Assembly: GCA_012962735.1 (NCBI GenBank)
Contig: DTXA01000364.1
Coordinates: 1 to 7,772, forward strand
DNA from: Candidatus Latescibacterota bacterium
GTDB taxonomy: Bacteria; Latescibacterota; 4484-107; B68-G9
Direction: 5' to 3'
DNA: 7,772 nt
Shown here: positions 1 through 6,520 of the stretch, in pieces
How positions within the stretch are numbered: position 1 is the first letter of the stretch
How the letters are laid out: every line of letters starts with the position of its first letter
Program-made: the position numbers and the translations under genes
The notes under the pieces: generated by a model
Databases searched by the model: none
Told to the model about the DNA's origin: nothing
The model's input: the letters and a program-made list of their open reading frames with translations, nothing else

Positions 1-23
1 ACCAGTATAAGCGCCGTCCTCAT
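1..23 (-). CDS. 5' end of an unidentified gene running off the window
   Basis: On the minus strand an ATG at 23-21 opens a frame that reads M-R-T-A-L-I-L-V before the window ends. A good Shine-Dalgarno sequence, GGGAGGG (34-28), sits four bases upstream, followed by ATAT and the ATG. The same purine-rich box plus ATATATG context precedes cheY and the DHp gene in this window, which supports a real start. It lies downstream of cheR on the same strand, so it may belong to the same cluster. Seven complete codons are too few to name a product, and I do not see the usual start of CheB or CheA. Confidence 0.45.
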
Positions 24-31
24 ATATCCCT

Positions 32-76
32 CCCAAAAAGTATCTGAGCGAAGCGAAGAATCTTTTGGGCTATATA
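32..76. repeat. Intergenic hairpin repeat A, copy 1 (after cheR)
   Basis: The arms CCCAAAAAG (32-40) and CTTTTGGG (62-69) can pair, leaving one A unpaired. The loop contains TATCTGAGCGAAG, and the unit ends with GGGCTATATA (67-76). The 17-base core at 37-53 recurs exactly at 4137-4153, and the GGGCTATATA end recurs at 4163-4172. This copy has an extra CGAAG in the loop, giving GCGAAGCGAAG. It begins about ten bases after the cheR stop codon. There is no T-run after the stem on either strand, so it is not a textbook intrinsic terminator. On the minus strand the second arm shares its GGG with the Shine-Dalgarno box of the next gene. Confidence 0.7.
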
Positions 77-79
77 GCT

Positions 80-976
80 CTACCTTTCCTTCTTGTACAC
101 TATAACCTCGGGAAAGTGCACCAACTTGAAAGCTCGAGAGATGCCGTGCAGTGACTCCGAATGTCCGATGAACAGGTATCCCCCGGGGTTCAGGCTGTCG
201 TAGAAGGACGCCACTACCCGCTTCTTCACCTCCATGTCGAAGTATATCAGCACATTGCGACAAAAAATGATGTCCATCCCCCGCACCCGCCGTATCTGAG
301 CCGGGTCCGCCAGGTTCATCTCCTCGAACCTCAGCAGCTTCTTCACCTCATCCTTCACCCGCCAGATCGGTCCCTCTTTGAGGAAGTACTTCTGGACCAG
401 GTCCGGAGGCATATGCCGCAGCGTATACTCCCCGTACTCCCCCTTCTGGGCCCTCTCTAACACCGTCCGGCTGATGTCCACACCGAGTATGTCCACGAAC
501 CATTGGGAAACCTTCACCCCCAACACCTCCAGCACTAAGATAGCCAGGGTGTACGGCTCCTCCCCGGTGGAACATCCAGCACTCCATATCTTGAGCTGTT
601 TGAACCTCTTAAAACGTAGGAACTCCGGGAGGATGTGTTCCTGGAACACTTTCATCTGCGGTGGGTTACGGAAGAAACTGGTCTCGTTGATGGTGATCTC
701 GTCGAAGAGGGCCCGGAACTCCACCTCGCCCTCCGGGCTGTACTTCAGCAGGTAGTAGTAGTCCTCGAACTTTTCCAGGCCCAAGGCCTTCATACGATTC
801 TCCATCCGGCTCTCCAACAAGTACTTCCTCCCGTCGTTGAAGAACATCCCGCTCTTCTCGTAGACCAGGTCCCGAAGCTGTCGAAACAGTTCCTCGGAAA
901 GCTGGGGCCTTTGAAGGGAAACACAGGGCTTCGGGGGATGGTTCCTCACCCTCTTCCGGGAAAACTGGCTCACCAA
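80..976 (-). CDS. cheR: CheR, chemoreceptor glutamate methyltransferase
   Basis: CheR transfers methyl groups from S-adenosylmethionine to glutamates on chemoreceptors, which sets adaptation. The 298-residue frame has the CheR_N helical part (about residues 26-80, LSEELFRQLRDLVYEKSG) and the family motif EITINETSFFR (93-103). The SAM-binding loop WSAGCSTGEEPYTLA follows (131-145), then MDIIFCRNVLIYFD (234-247) and LNPGGYLFIGHSESL (262-276). Length is normal apart from a basic 25-residue N-terminal extension. The start is uncertain: TTG at 976 or GTG at 973, both placed after GAGAGG (989-984). It overlaps the end of the decayed HDOD frame. The MCP upstream lacks a C-terminal NWETF-like tether, so CheR would have to dock on the receptor without one. 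Confidence 0.95.
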   Translation of the reverse strand: MVSQFSRKRVRNHPPKPCVSLQRPQLSEELFRQLRDLVYEKSGMFFNDGRKYLLESRMENRMKALGLEKFEDYYYLLKYSPEGEVEFRALFDEITINETSFFRNPPQMKVFQEHILPEFLRFKRFKQLKIWSAGCSTGEEPYTLAILVLEVLGVKVSQWFVDILGVDISRTVLERAQKGEYGEYTLRHMPPDLVQKYFLKEGPIWRVKDEVKKLLRFEEMNLADPAQIRRVRGMDIIFCRNVLIYFDMEVKKRVVASFYDSLNPGGYLFIGHSESLHGISRAFKLVHFPEVIVYKKER

Positions 977-1393
977 CTTTCATCCTCTCGTACCGTATCC
1001 TCCGCAGATAGCTCCACGAACACCTTCGCCCGCTCTATCTCATCCCCCATTTCGAACTTCAGTCCCTCTCAGCAGGTTCGCTATATGTACGATCGTCACT
1101 GCCTCCCGATAATCCGAGGGCCTGGTGCCATATGCATGCCACCAGGCCCTCGGGCAACTGCCATCGCTCCGCAAGCCATCCCCCGACCTCCTCGTGTGTG
1201 GTATCGTCCCGCAATCTGTGCAGTGCTTCCAGAAAGCCTTCCGGTCGAAAGTGGGCTTGCCCGGAACCGGGGGGAACACCGAGACGCTCAACGCTAACCG
1301 TATAATCTCGTGGGCTCCTATAGCGGCCAGTGCTGGGTCGACCTCGACCACACGCCCCACCTTACTCAGGCCTATATCCGGGTTTTGGGCCAT
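970..1393 (-). pseudogene. Decayed HDOD-domain gene with frameshifts and internal deletions
   Basis: Fragments of an HDOD domain (PF08668-type signalling domain) appear in order but in three frames. Frame A (from the ATG at 1393) gives SKVGRVVEVDPALAA joined directly to IGAHEIIRLALSVSVF and FDRKAFWKH. Another frame (about 1247-1125) gives FLEALHRLRD, THEEVGGWLAERWQLP and LVACIWH. Frame A resumes at about 1123 with DYREAVTIVHIANLL. A third frame (1065-970) gives GLKFEMGDEIERAKVFVELS and a stop. Compared with intact HDOD domains, roughly 25-30 residues after DPALAA and roughly 60 around the HD-like centre are missing, as is the usual N-terminus. The start follows GAGGAG (1404-1399), overlapping the HEAT gene stop. 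Sequencing error is possible, but the neighbouring genes are intact. HDOD proteins often sit in chemotaxis or c-di-GMP clusters; this one is probably non-functional. Confidence 0.75.
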
Positions 1394-1403
1394 CCATATC
1401 TCC

Positions 1404-2648
1404 TCAAGCCCCATATCGTATTCTCTCTATGGCCTCCCTCGCGGCCCGGGCCAGGTCGGGGTTCGGGTCCTCGGTCAAGGGCCGGAGGACACCTAATGCC
1501 CGAGGGTCCCCTATGTCCCCTAATGCCTGGGCCACACCTATGCGCACCAGCGTGTCCTCGGACTTCAGGGTTCTCTCTAAGGCTTGCAACGCCTTTTCCC
1601 CTCCGATCTTCCCTATTGCCCTGACTGCCTTATAGGAGATCGGCGGTCCTTCGGATGCCAACTCCTTTAACCCCTCCACTGCCTCGCCGACCCGGAATCG
1701 CTCCACCACCTCTATCCACACCGTTTTCAGTCCCTGGGGCAACTGTCCCACGATGGAGGTTAACAGGACCGCCACGAAGGTCCCCTTTTCCCCTTCGAGT
1801 CCCTCCCGCACCCATTCCAACACCTCTCCCTCCTCGTCCCCCAACGTAGCCTGGCGGACCAGTTCCTCCCACCTATGCTCCTGCACCATCCCCCAGAATT
1901 CCTTCCCAAGCCTCCCGGCCAGGCGCGCCAGGGCCGAGGCCCATACCGGGGCGGTAAAGGGGTCCGGCTCCAACCGGTCCACCCGTTCCGAGAGTACCTC
2001 TAACGCCCGTTCGTCTCCCACCTTCCCCAACGCCTCCACCGCCGCTAAAGAAACCGAAGGGTCCTCCCGGCCGACCGCTTCCAACAGCACATCCATCGCA
2101 CCCGGGATACCGATCTCCCCGAGGGCCTCCACCACCAAGGGCCAGGCGTCCTCTAAGCGTCCACAGGCCGCCTTTAGGGGACCGACGGCCTCTGGGGCGC
2201 CGAGGTGGCCTAAAGCCTCCACCGCTGCACACACCACGTTCGGGTCCGGGTCCTCTAAGGCCCGTATCAGTTCCTCGACCGCTCTCGGGTCTCTAAGCCG
2301 GCCTAATATGTCGGCGGCGAACTTGCGGACGTCGGGGTCCGGGTCCTTCAAGGCCCTGTGCATCGGCCCCAAAGCTGCTTCGCCCAAATTGACCAACACG
2401 TCCATCGCCAGATTGCGGGTGCCTATATCCTCGTCCCCAAGAAGAGGTGTCACGGCCTCTGCGACTTCCTCCCTCCCGATCTGGATCAGGGCCTCGGCAG
2501 CGGCGTCCCGGACTCCCCGGTCCCAGTCCCTTAGGGCCTCCGTCAATGCAGGCACCGCCTCCAGAATCCTCTCCGCACCCAAGGCCTCTGCAGCCTCCCT
2601 CCGAAGGGCGGGATCGGGATGGCGCAACCGAGCTAATCGCTCCCGCAT
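1404..2648 (-). CDS. HEAT-repeat (PBS-lyase type) protein of the chemotaxis cluster
   Basis: This 414-residue soluble protein is built of about 30-residue HEAT/PBS-lyase repeats with the recurring pattern D-P-(D/N)-P-x-V-R-x-A-A-x-x-A-L-G. Clear units start near residues 10, 40, 70, 101, 132 and 196, and again near 333, 364 and 394. The middle (about 226-320, including VWASALARLAGRLGKEFWG) fits the repeat poorly and may be a divergent segment or insertion. No signal peptide, membrane segment or catalytic motif is visible. Such solenoids act as protein-binding scaffolds, so a role in holding chemotaxis proteins together is inferred only from position. The ATG at 2648 follows AAGGAGGTGGG, and the gene overlaps the DHp gene end by 16 bp, suggesting coupled translation. 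Confidence 0.85.
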   Translation of the reverse strand: MRERLARLRHPDPALRREAAEALGAERILEAVPALTEALRDWDRGVRDAAAEALIQIGREEVAEAVTPLLGDEDIGTRNLAMDVLVNLGEAALGPMHRALKDPDPDVRKFAADILGRLRDPRAVEELIRALEDPDPNVVCAAVEALGHLGAPEAVGPLKAACGRLEDAWPLVVEALGEIGIPGAMDVLLEAVGREDPSVSLAAVEALGKVGDERALEVLSERVDRLEPDPFTAPVWASALARLAGRLGKEFWGMVQEHRWEELVRQATLGDEEGEVLEWVREGLEGEKGTFVAVLLTSIVGQLPQGLKTVWIEVVERFRVGEAVEGLKELASEGPPISYKAVRAIGKIGGEKALQALERTLKSEDTLVRIGVAQALGDIGDPRALGVLRPLTEDPNPDLARAAREAIERIRYGA

Positions 2649-2866
2649 CCCACCTCCTTGGACAGGGCCTTATCCACCTGGGCGAGTTGCTCCACCCATC
2701 TTCTGGCCCTCTTTGCCGCCATAAGAATCTCTTCCATAGCCTCTTCCCAGTCCCGCTTCGTAAACAGGCTCAGTTCAGCCTGCCCGATTATACTCACCAA
2801 GGAGTTATTCAGAGCATGGGCGATCTGGCGGATATGTTCCCTTACAGGTATATCCCGTTCGGACAT
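2633..2866 (-). CDS. Orphan DHp (HisKA-like) protein without an ATPase domain
   Basis: This 77-residue protein matches only the two-helix dimerisation and phosphoacceptor part of a histidine kinase. Residues 12-32 carry an H-box-like sequence, QIAHALNNSLVSIIGQAEL, with H17 in the phosphoacceptor place and N20-N21 as in NtrB-type kinases (HExNNPL; here S replaces P). Residues 40-70 (EEAMEEILMAAKRARRWVEQL) match the second DHp helix. No N, G1 or G2 ATP-binding boxes follow, and the stop TAG (2635-2633) overlaps the HEAT gene start, so it looks complete rather than truncated. The chosen ATG at 2866 follows GGAG plus ATATAT. An upstream ATG at 2926 would place the intergenic hairpin inside the gene and is less likely. 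Phosphotransfer or kinase inhibition are possible roles; neither is shown. Confidence 0.75.
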   Translation of the reverse strand: MSERDIPVREHIRQIAHALNNSLVSIIGQAELSLFTKRDWEEAMEEILMAAKRARRWVEQLAQVDKALSKEVGCGSD

Positions 2867-2885
2867 ATATATCTCCAAGGAACAG

Positions 2886-2914
2886 AGGCCTTTCCTTCGG
2901 TTTGAAGAAGGCCT
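2886..2914. repeat. Intergenic hairpin with repeat B, copy 1 (before the DHp gene)
   Basis: AGGCCTT (2886-2892) and AAGGCCT (2908-2914) are perfect inverted arms. Inside them CTTC (2895-2898) pairs with GAAG (2904-2907), giving a bulged stem with a five-base loop. The 15 bases GGCCTTTCCTTCGGT (2887-2901) recur exactly at 4086-4100, upstream of cheY. It lies between the cheZ stop (2933) and the DHp start (2866). It may be an RNA processing, attenuation or leader element; there is no T-run to make it a classical terminator. Confidence 0.6.
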
Positions 2915-2932
2915 CGATGTCGTCATGGCTCG

Positions 2933-3658
2933 CTATACCTCTGTAGGGGCTGTCTCCTGAAGGGATGTTATGGCTTCATTTTCCTCGAAAACCCTGTCGA
3001 TGGCCTCTTGCCGCCGCTTGGCCTCCTCCTGATCGTATCGTGCTTTCTCGTCGAAGGTCCCGGGTCGGTACTCCACATGAGTGTCTACACGCACGCCTAA
3101 GAACCCTTCGAAAAGGGCCTGGATATCGTCGTGCAGCTCGGCTAAGATGGCCTTAGTCGCCTCGATCTGCTGTGTGGTAATGTCCTGAAACTGCAAGGCG
3201 TTGAGTATCTGAAACAGCGAGTCGTTGATATCCTCCAGCCCCTCCATAACCTCCTCTATGGTTTCATTCCCGTTCCCCGGGGGCGCTTGAAGTTGATCCT
3301 GCAAGCGGCCCTTAAGCTTTTCTATCTTTATGGTGACCCCGTCCACCACATCCATAATCTCAGTGGTGGCCATCTCGGTGGCCTCGGTGACTTGCTTGAG
3401 GTTCGATGTCGCCTTGGGGATGCTCCCGACCTTTTCCGGCCATATGCGGATCATCCGGTAGATCGTCGGTACCACCTGCTCAGCGAACTCTACAATATGG
3501 CGTAGCTTGGGGAAACTCTCCTGGAAGACCAACAGATGAGCCTTAGTCTTGGCCCGAGCGCCCTTCAGGATCTCCGTCAGGTTGATCTCGAAGATGAGCA
3601 CATGGGACCTGATTTGGTCGAGCTCATGCAACAGCGCCTGTATATCCTGTTCGGTCAT
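2933..3658 (-). CDS. cheZ: CheZ-family CheY-P phosphatase
   Basis: CheZ removes phosphate from CheY. The 241-residue protein is almost entirely helical. It has the family pattern NLKQVTEATEMATTEIMDVVD (about 86-106), a flexible GN-rich turn (about 125-131), and the catalytic segment ILNALQFQDITTQQ (151-164). D159 and Q163 keep the D-x-x-x-Q spacing of E. coli CheZ D143 and Q147. The usual C-terminal CheY-binding peptide is not obvious. The tail is charged (RRQEAIDRVFEENEAI) and ends ETAPTEV. It follows cheY by 14 bp. I chose the ATG at 3658, preceded by a G-run (3667-3661); an in-frame GTG at 3676 would add six residues and overlap the cheY stop. Placement next to cheY supports the call. Confidence 0.85.
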   Translation of the reverse strand: MTEQDIQALLHELDQIRSHVLIFEINLTEILKGARAKTKAHLLVFQESFPKLRHIVEFAEQVVPTIYRMIRIWPEKVGSIPKATSNLKQVTEATEMATTEIMDVVDGVTIKIEKLKGRLQDQLQAPPGNGNETIEEVMEGLEDINDSLFQILNALQFQDITTQQIEATKAILAELHDDIQALFEGFLGVRVDTHVEYRPGTFDEKARYDQEEAKRRQEAIDRVFEENEAITSLQETAPTEV

Positions 3659-3672
3659 TTCCCCCCCTTTCG

Positions 3673-4053
3673 TCACGCTGAGTTCATAACCTTCTCTATC
3701 TTCTCCTTAAGCACCTGGGGGGTAAATGGCTTGACGATGTAGTTGTTCACCCCTGCCTTCATCGCCTCTAACACCTCCTCCTTCACCCCCCTGACGGTCA
3801 CCATAATTATGGGGATGCCCGAAAACCTCGGATCGCTACGCACCATCTTTACGAACTCCAGGCCGTTCATATTCGGCATGTTCCAGTCGGTGAGAATGAG
3901 GTCTATGTCTCCTTCCACCTGGAGCTTAGCCAATGCATCTACCCCGTCCTCGGCTTCAACTACATCTGCATATCCCGCCCTTTTGAGCGTGTTGGTTATG
4001 ATCCTGCGCATCGTGACGGAGTCATCCACAGCAAGGATCTTTATACCCGCCAT
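3673..4053 (-). CDS. cheY: CheY, chemotaxis response regulator
   Basis: This is a single receiver domain of 126 residues with no output domain, as in CheY. When phosphorylated by CheA it binds the flagellar switch. The acidic pair is D10-D11 (AVDDS), the phosphorylation site is D56 (LILTDWNMPNMNG), the switch residues are T86 (IIMVT) and Y105 (NNYIVKPF), and the conserved lysine is K108. These match D57, T87, Y106 and K109 of E. coli CheY within one position. The start ATG at 4053 has a strong GGAGG box followed by TATAT. It sits directly before cheZ. The 154-bp spacer upstream contains both intergenic repeats, so it may begin its own transcript or be set apart from the receptor genes. Confidence 0.95.
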   Translation of the reverse strand: MAGIKILAVDDSVTMRRIITNTLKRAGYADVVEAEDGVDALAKLQVEGDIDLILTDWNMPNMNGLEFVKMVRSDPRFSGIPIIMVTVRGVKEEVLEAMKAGVNNYIVKPFTPQVLKEKIEKVMNSA

Positions 4054-4085
4054 ATATACCTCCGAGGAATGGTTTTCACTTTAAC

Positions 4086-4100
4086 GGCCTTTCCTTCGGT
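4086..4100. repeat. Repeat B, copy 2, in the cheY leader
   Basis: GGCCTTTCCTTCGGT is identical to 2887-2901. Read on the minus strand, both copies precede a gene start that contains TTCCT(C/T)GGAG(A/G)TATATATG. The distance between the repeat and that block is 4 bases before the DHp gene and 16 before cheY. Here the flanking arm is weaker: GGCCTT (4086-4091) opposite AAGCC (4108-4112), with one base bulged. Function unknown. Confidence 0.5.
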
Positions 4101-4130
4101 CTAATACAAGCCAACTGGAGATCTTAGGGA

Positions 4131-4172
4131 CCCCAGAAAGTATCTGAGCGAAGAACTTTTTGGGGCTATATA
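4131..4172. repeat. Intergenic hairpin repeat A, copy 2 (between MCP and cheY)
   Basis: The arms CCCCAGAAAG (4131-4140) and CTTTTTGGGG (4156-4165) form a ten-pair stem with a single G-T/A-C position around a 15-base loop, TATCTGAGCGAAGAA. The trailing GGGCTATATA (4163-4172) matches copy 1. Arm changes between the two copies keep the pairing mostly intact, suggesting the structure matters. It lies 35-43 bases after the MCP stop. It could end or process the receptor transcript, but no T-run follows. A smaller dyad, CCGAACCTCGG (4176-4186), lies beside it. Confidence 0.7.
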
Positions 4173-4207
4173 TGTCCGAACCTCGGCCCAACCGATGGGG
4201 CATATAA

Positions 4208-5980
4208 TCACACCCGAAATCTTCCTATAAGTTCCCTGAGGCCCGATGTGAGCTGGTTTAAGCCCTCCGCCGCCTTTGCCAGCTCCTGAGCTCCCCTGGC
4301 ACTCTCTGCCGCCACGTCCGCTATCCCCTCAATGTTCCCGCTGACTTCCTCAACCGCTTTGCTCTCCTCCTCAGAAGCAGCAGCTATCTGCCTTATCATA
4401 TCGCGAACTACCTCAACCTGCTCCCTTATCCTCCCAAAAGCCTCCTGAACTCTCTCGGCAAGCTGGTGCCCCTCATCAACCCTCCCCTGAACATCCCCCA
4501 TCACATCAACTACTCCCTCCACCTCCTCTTGAACTTGCCTTATCATACCCCCTATCTCCCTTGTAGCCTCCATAGTCCGCTCGGCAAGCCTCCTGACCTC
4601 ATCCGCCACTACCGCAAACCCCTTCCCAGCCTCGCCCGCCCTGGCAGCTTCTATGGCAGCATTGAGTGCCAAAAGGTTGGTCTGGTCCGCTATCTCCGTG
4701 ATGGTGGAGACAACTTCCCCTATCTTAGAAGAACTCTCCCCCAACTTCTCCACTTTCTCCGCAGCTTGGGATACTACCTGACCGATTCGACTTACTCCTT
4801 GAGCCATACTCACAACCGCCTGCTCTCCCTCTCTGGCCGCCTCATCTGAGGCTTTTGCCGCCTCTGCTGCTCCTGATGCACCTTGGGCTATCTGCAGGGT
4901 TGTCGATGTGACCTGCTCTATGGCTGAGGATATCTCCCCCACCTGGGAGGATTGCTCCTCGGCTCCAGCGGCCATCTGCTGGGAAGTGAAGGATATCTGG
5001 GCTGATGCAGAAGCTACCGCCTCCACAGCCTCCTGCACCTGTTGTATCATCGCTCGCAGGTGCTCCTCCACCTCGTTGAACTTCCGGAACATCTCCCCTA
5101 TGTCCCCGTCCCATCCCTCCTCCACCAGTCGAGTGGTCAGGTCTCCCCTAGCCATCTGGTCCATGGCCTCGGACATATTCTGGACGCCCTGGCTTAACTT
5201 TTCGGCCAGCCTTTGTAACTCGGCCTGTGCATCCCTCGCCTGTTTCAAGGCTTCTTCGGAAGCCTTACGTTGCTGTTCGGCAGTATCTAAGGCCTTTTTG
5301 ATCTGCATAGCCATATGTTGCATAGAATCCGCCAGGTTCCCCAATTCGTCTCCGGATGCGAGCTCTAACTTAACATCCAGCTTCCCTTCCGCTATCCGAC
5401 GGGCAGCGCGCTGCAAGACTTCTATAGGAACTATCACAGCCCTGCGGATGAGGACCATCCAAATCCCTGCAACTAAGGCTACGATCGCCAACATAAAGAC
5501 CTGAAGTCGCAATGTATACATCGCTATTTGTCCCTCGACCCGTTCCGGGGAAAAGGCCAGATGCACAGAACCTATCACATCTTCTTTCGACCCTTTTACG
5601 GGTACCTCGAAGAATTCAAGGTCCTCTTCCCTGGAAGGAAGGGAGGGAACCTTCCGAAAACGGCCGTCTCTGCCCCGTATAAAGCCTAAGAGCAACTTCT
5701 GGCCGCTCAGAACCCCCACAAAGACCGCATCCCGGTAGTGCTCTATCCCCTTCAAGAGGCGCTCCAGCTCCTCCATCTCCTCCCACTCTACCGCATAGGA
5801 AGCATTGCTCGCCACCAGCCTGGCTAGCGTGTTGCCGGCCTCCTGAAATGAACGATAGGAGATATGCTTCACCAAGGACACTACAGCCCATCGGATGACG
5901 AACATACCTACTAACAGAAGGACGACGACGGGCAATATCGTCTTCGTCCGCAATCCCATCTTGTTCCATATGGACGACAT
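4208..5980 (-). CDS. Methyl-accepting chemotaxis protein (transmembrane receptor)
   Basis: This 590-residue chemoreceptor has a first membrane segment at about 14-36, a small extracytoplasmic domain of about 120 residues (37-156), and a second membrane segment at about 157-178. A HAMP domain follows (about 179-232), then a coiled coil (233-262), a second HAMP-like stretch (about 270-312, MARGDLTTRL) and the signalling coiled coil to the end. The hairpin tip is the highly conserved DQTNLLALNAAIEAARAGE (432-450) followed by GKGFAVVADEVRRLAE, which binds CheW and CheA. About 140 residues from tip to C-terminus suits the 40-heptad class (inference). There is no C-terminal CheR-binding pentapeptide. 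The ATG at 5980 follows AGGAGAAGAGGAA, 15 bp after the secreted-protein gene. The ligand is unknown. Confidence 0.95.
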   Translation of the reverse strand: MSSIWNKMGLRTKTILPVVVLLLVGMFVIRWAVVSLVKHISYRSFQEAGNTLARLVASNASYAVEWEEMEELERLLKGIEHYRDAVFVGVLSGQKLLLGFIRGRDGRFRKVPSLPSREEDLEFFEVPVKGSKEDVIGSVHLAFSPERVEGQIAMYTLRLQVFMLAIVALVAGIWMVLIRRAVIVPIEVLQRAARRIAEGKLDVKLELASGDELGNLADSMQHMAMQIKKALDTAEQQRKASEEALKQARDAQAELQRLAEKLSQGVQNMSEAMDQMARGDLTTRLVEEGWDGDIGEMFRKFNEVEEHLRAMIQQVQEAVEAVASASAQISFTSQQMAAGAEEQSSQVGEISSAIEQVTSTTLQIAQGASGAAEAAKASDEAAREGEQAVVSMAQGVSRIGQVVSQAAEKVEKLGESSSKIGEVVSTITEIADQTNLLALNAAIEAARAGEAGKGFAVVADEVRRLAERTMEATREIGGMIRQVQEEVEGVVDVMGDVQGRVDEGHQLAERVQEAFGRIREQVEVVRDMIRQIAAASEEESKAVEEVSGNIEGIADVAAESARGAQELAKAAEGLNQLTSGLRELIGRFRV

Positions 5981-5995
5981 TTCCTCTTCTCCTGT

Positions 5996-6520
5996 CTACT
6001 GCGTTGCGATCATCCTGACCAACGGCTGGACCTTTGTACCGAACTTTATTCCCAACTTCCGCTTCATCTTATCGTTTACCGCGATGTACCACTTATCACC
6101 GTCCGAGGCCTTTACCATAGCCAAGGCCAGACCCTTTTGCACGTGTTCCTCCTTGGCACCGATGACGGGCAGATAGTCCTTCCGGGAGGTCCTCACTAAA
6201 AAGGGGAGCGCCTCATCGAACACCGCATCTGTGCCCAAAAGCACCAGAACTTTCACTTCCATCTGCAGCATACCATTGTATATGCCTTTGATCTGTTTGG
6301 CCCTCTGGACGGCGGCTAAGAGCACTTCATAACCTTCCTTTGTCCCAAGGTCCTGCAGCTGATAGGCTTTCTCTTTTTTGGAGGAATACAACACTCCGAT
6401 CTTCAAAACTTTAGGAAATATATGCCGTATGCCGAAGAGTATGTCCTGAGGCGCGGCCTGCTCTGCAGGAGCATATCTCGGCAGGAGCAAAGCAACGATA
6501 AAAGCAACGATATGTTTCAT
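5996..6520 (-). CDS. Small secreted protein like the C-terminal part of ABC_sub_bind (TrpX-type) binding proteins
   Basis: This 174-residue protein starts with a signal peptide (MKHIVAFIVALLLP, likely cleaved after APA at about 19), so it should reach the periplasm or cell surface. The rest resembles a stretch of PF04392-type substrate-binding proteins: KIGVLYSSKKEKAYQLQDL (40-58), a VLVLLGTDAVFDEAL strand (91-105) in place of the usual D-x-(L/V)-(Y/F)-V-x-x-D, YLPVIGAKEEHVQKGLAL (116-133), and a closing VNDKMKRKLGIKF (148-160), like the family's N-x-x-A-K-x-L-G-I. Full family members are about 300 residues, so most of one lobe is absent. Its ATG overlaps the cheW stop (ATGA) and the MCP follows at 15 bp. 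Such tight packing suggests it works with the receptor, perhaps as a ligand-binding partner; this is inference. Confidence 0.65.
   Translation of the reverse strand: MKHIVAFIVALLLPRYAPAEQAAPQDILFGIRHIFPKVLKIGVLYSSKKEKAYQLQDLGTKEGYEVLLAAVQRAKQIKGIYNGMLQMEVKVLVLLGTDAVFDEALPFLVRTSRKDYLPVIGAKEEHVQKGLALAMVKASDGDKWYIAVNDKMKRKLGIKFGTKVQPLVRMIATQ

Noticed and set aside
1753..2724. A 323-codon open frame on the plus strand opposite the HEAT gene
   Set aside because: It is low-complexity (Ser, Pro, Arg, Ala rich), mirrors the repeated codons of the HEAT gene, and has no family motif.
2867..2926. Upstream ATG at 2926 for the DHp gene
   Set aside because: It would translate the repeat-B hairpin into a basic tail without similarity to DHp domains; the ATG at 2866 has a well-placed ribosome binding site.
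4051..4083. TAAAGTGA upstream of cheY as a sigma-28 -35 element
   Set aside because: At the required spacing the bases are the cheY Shine-Dalgarno region, not a GCCGATAA-like -10.
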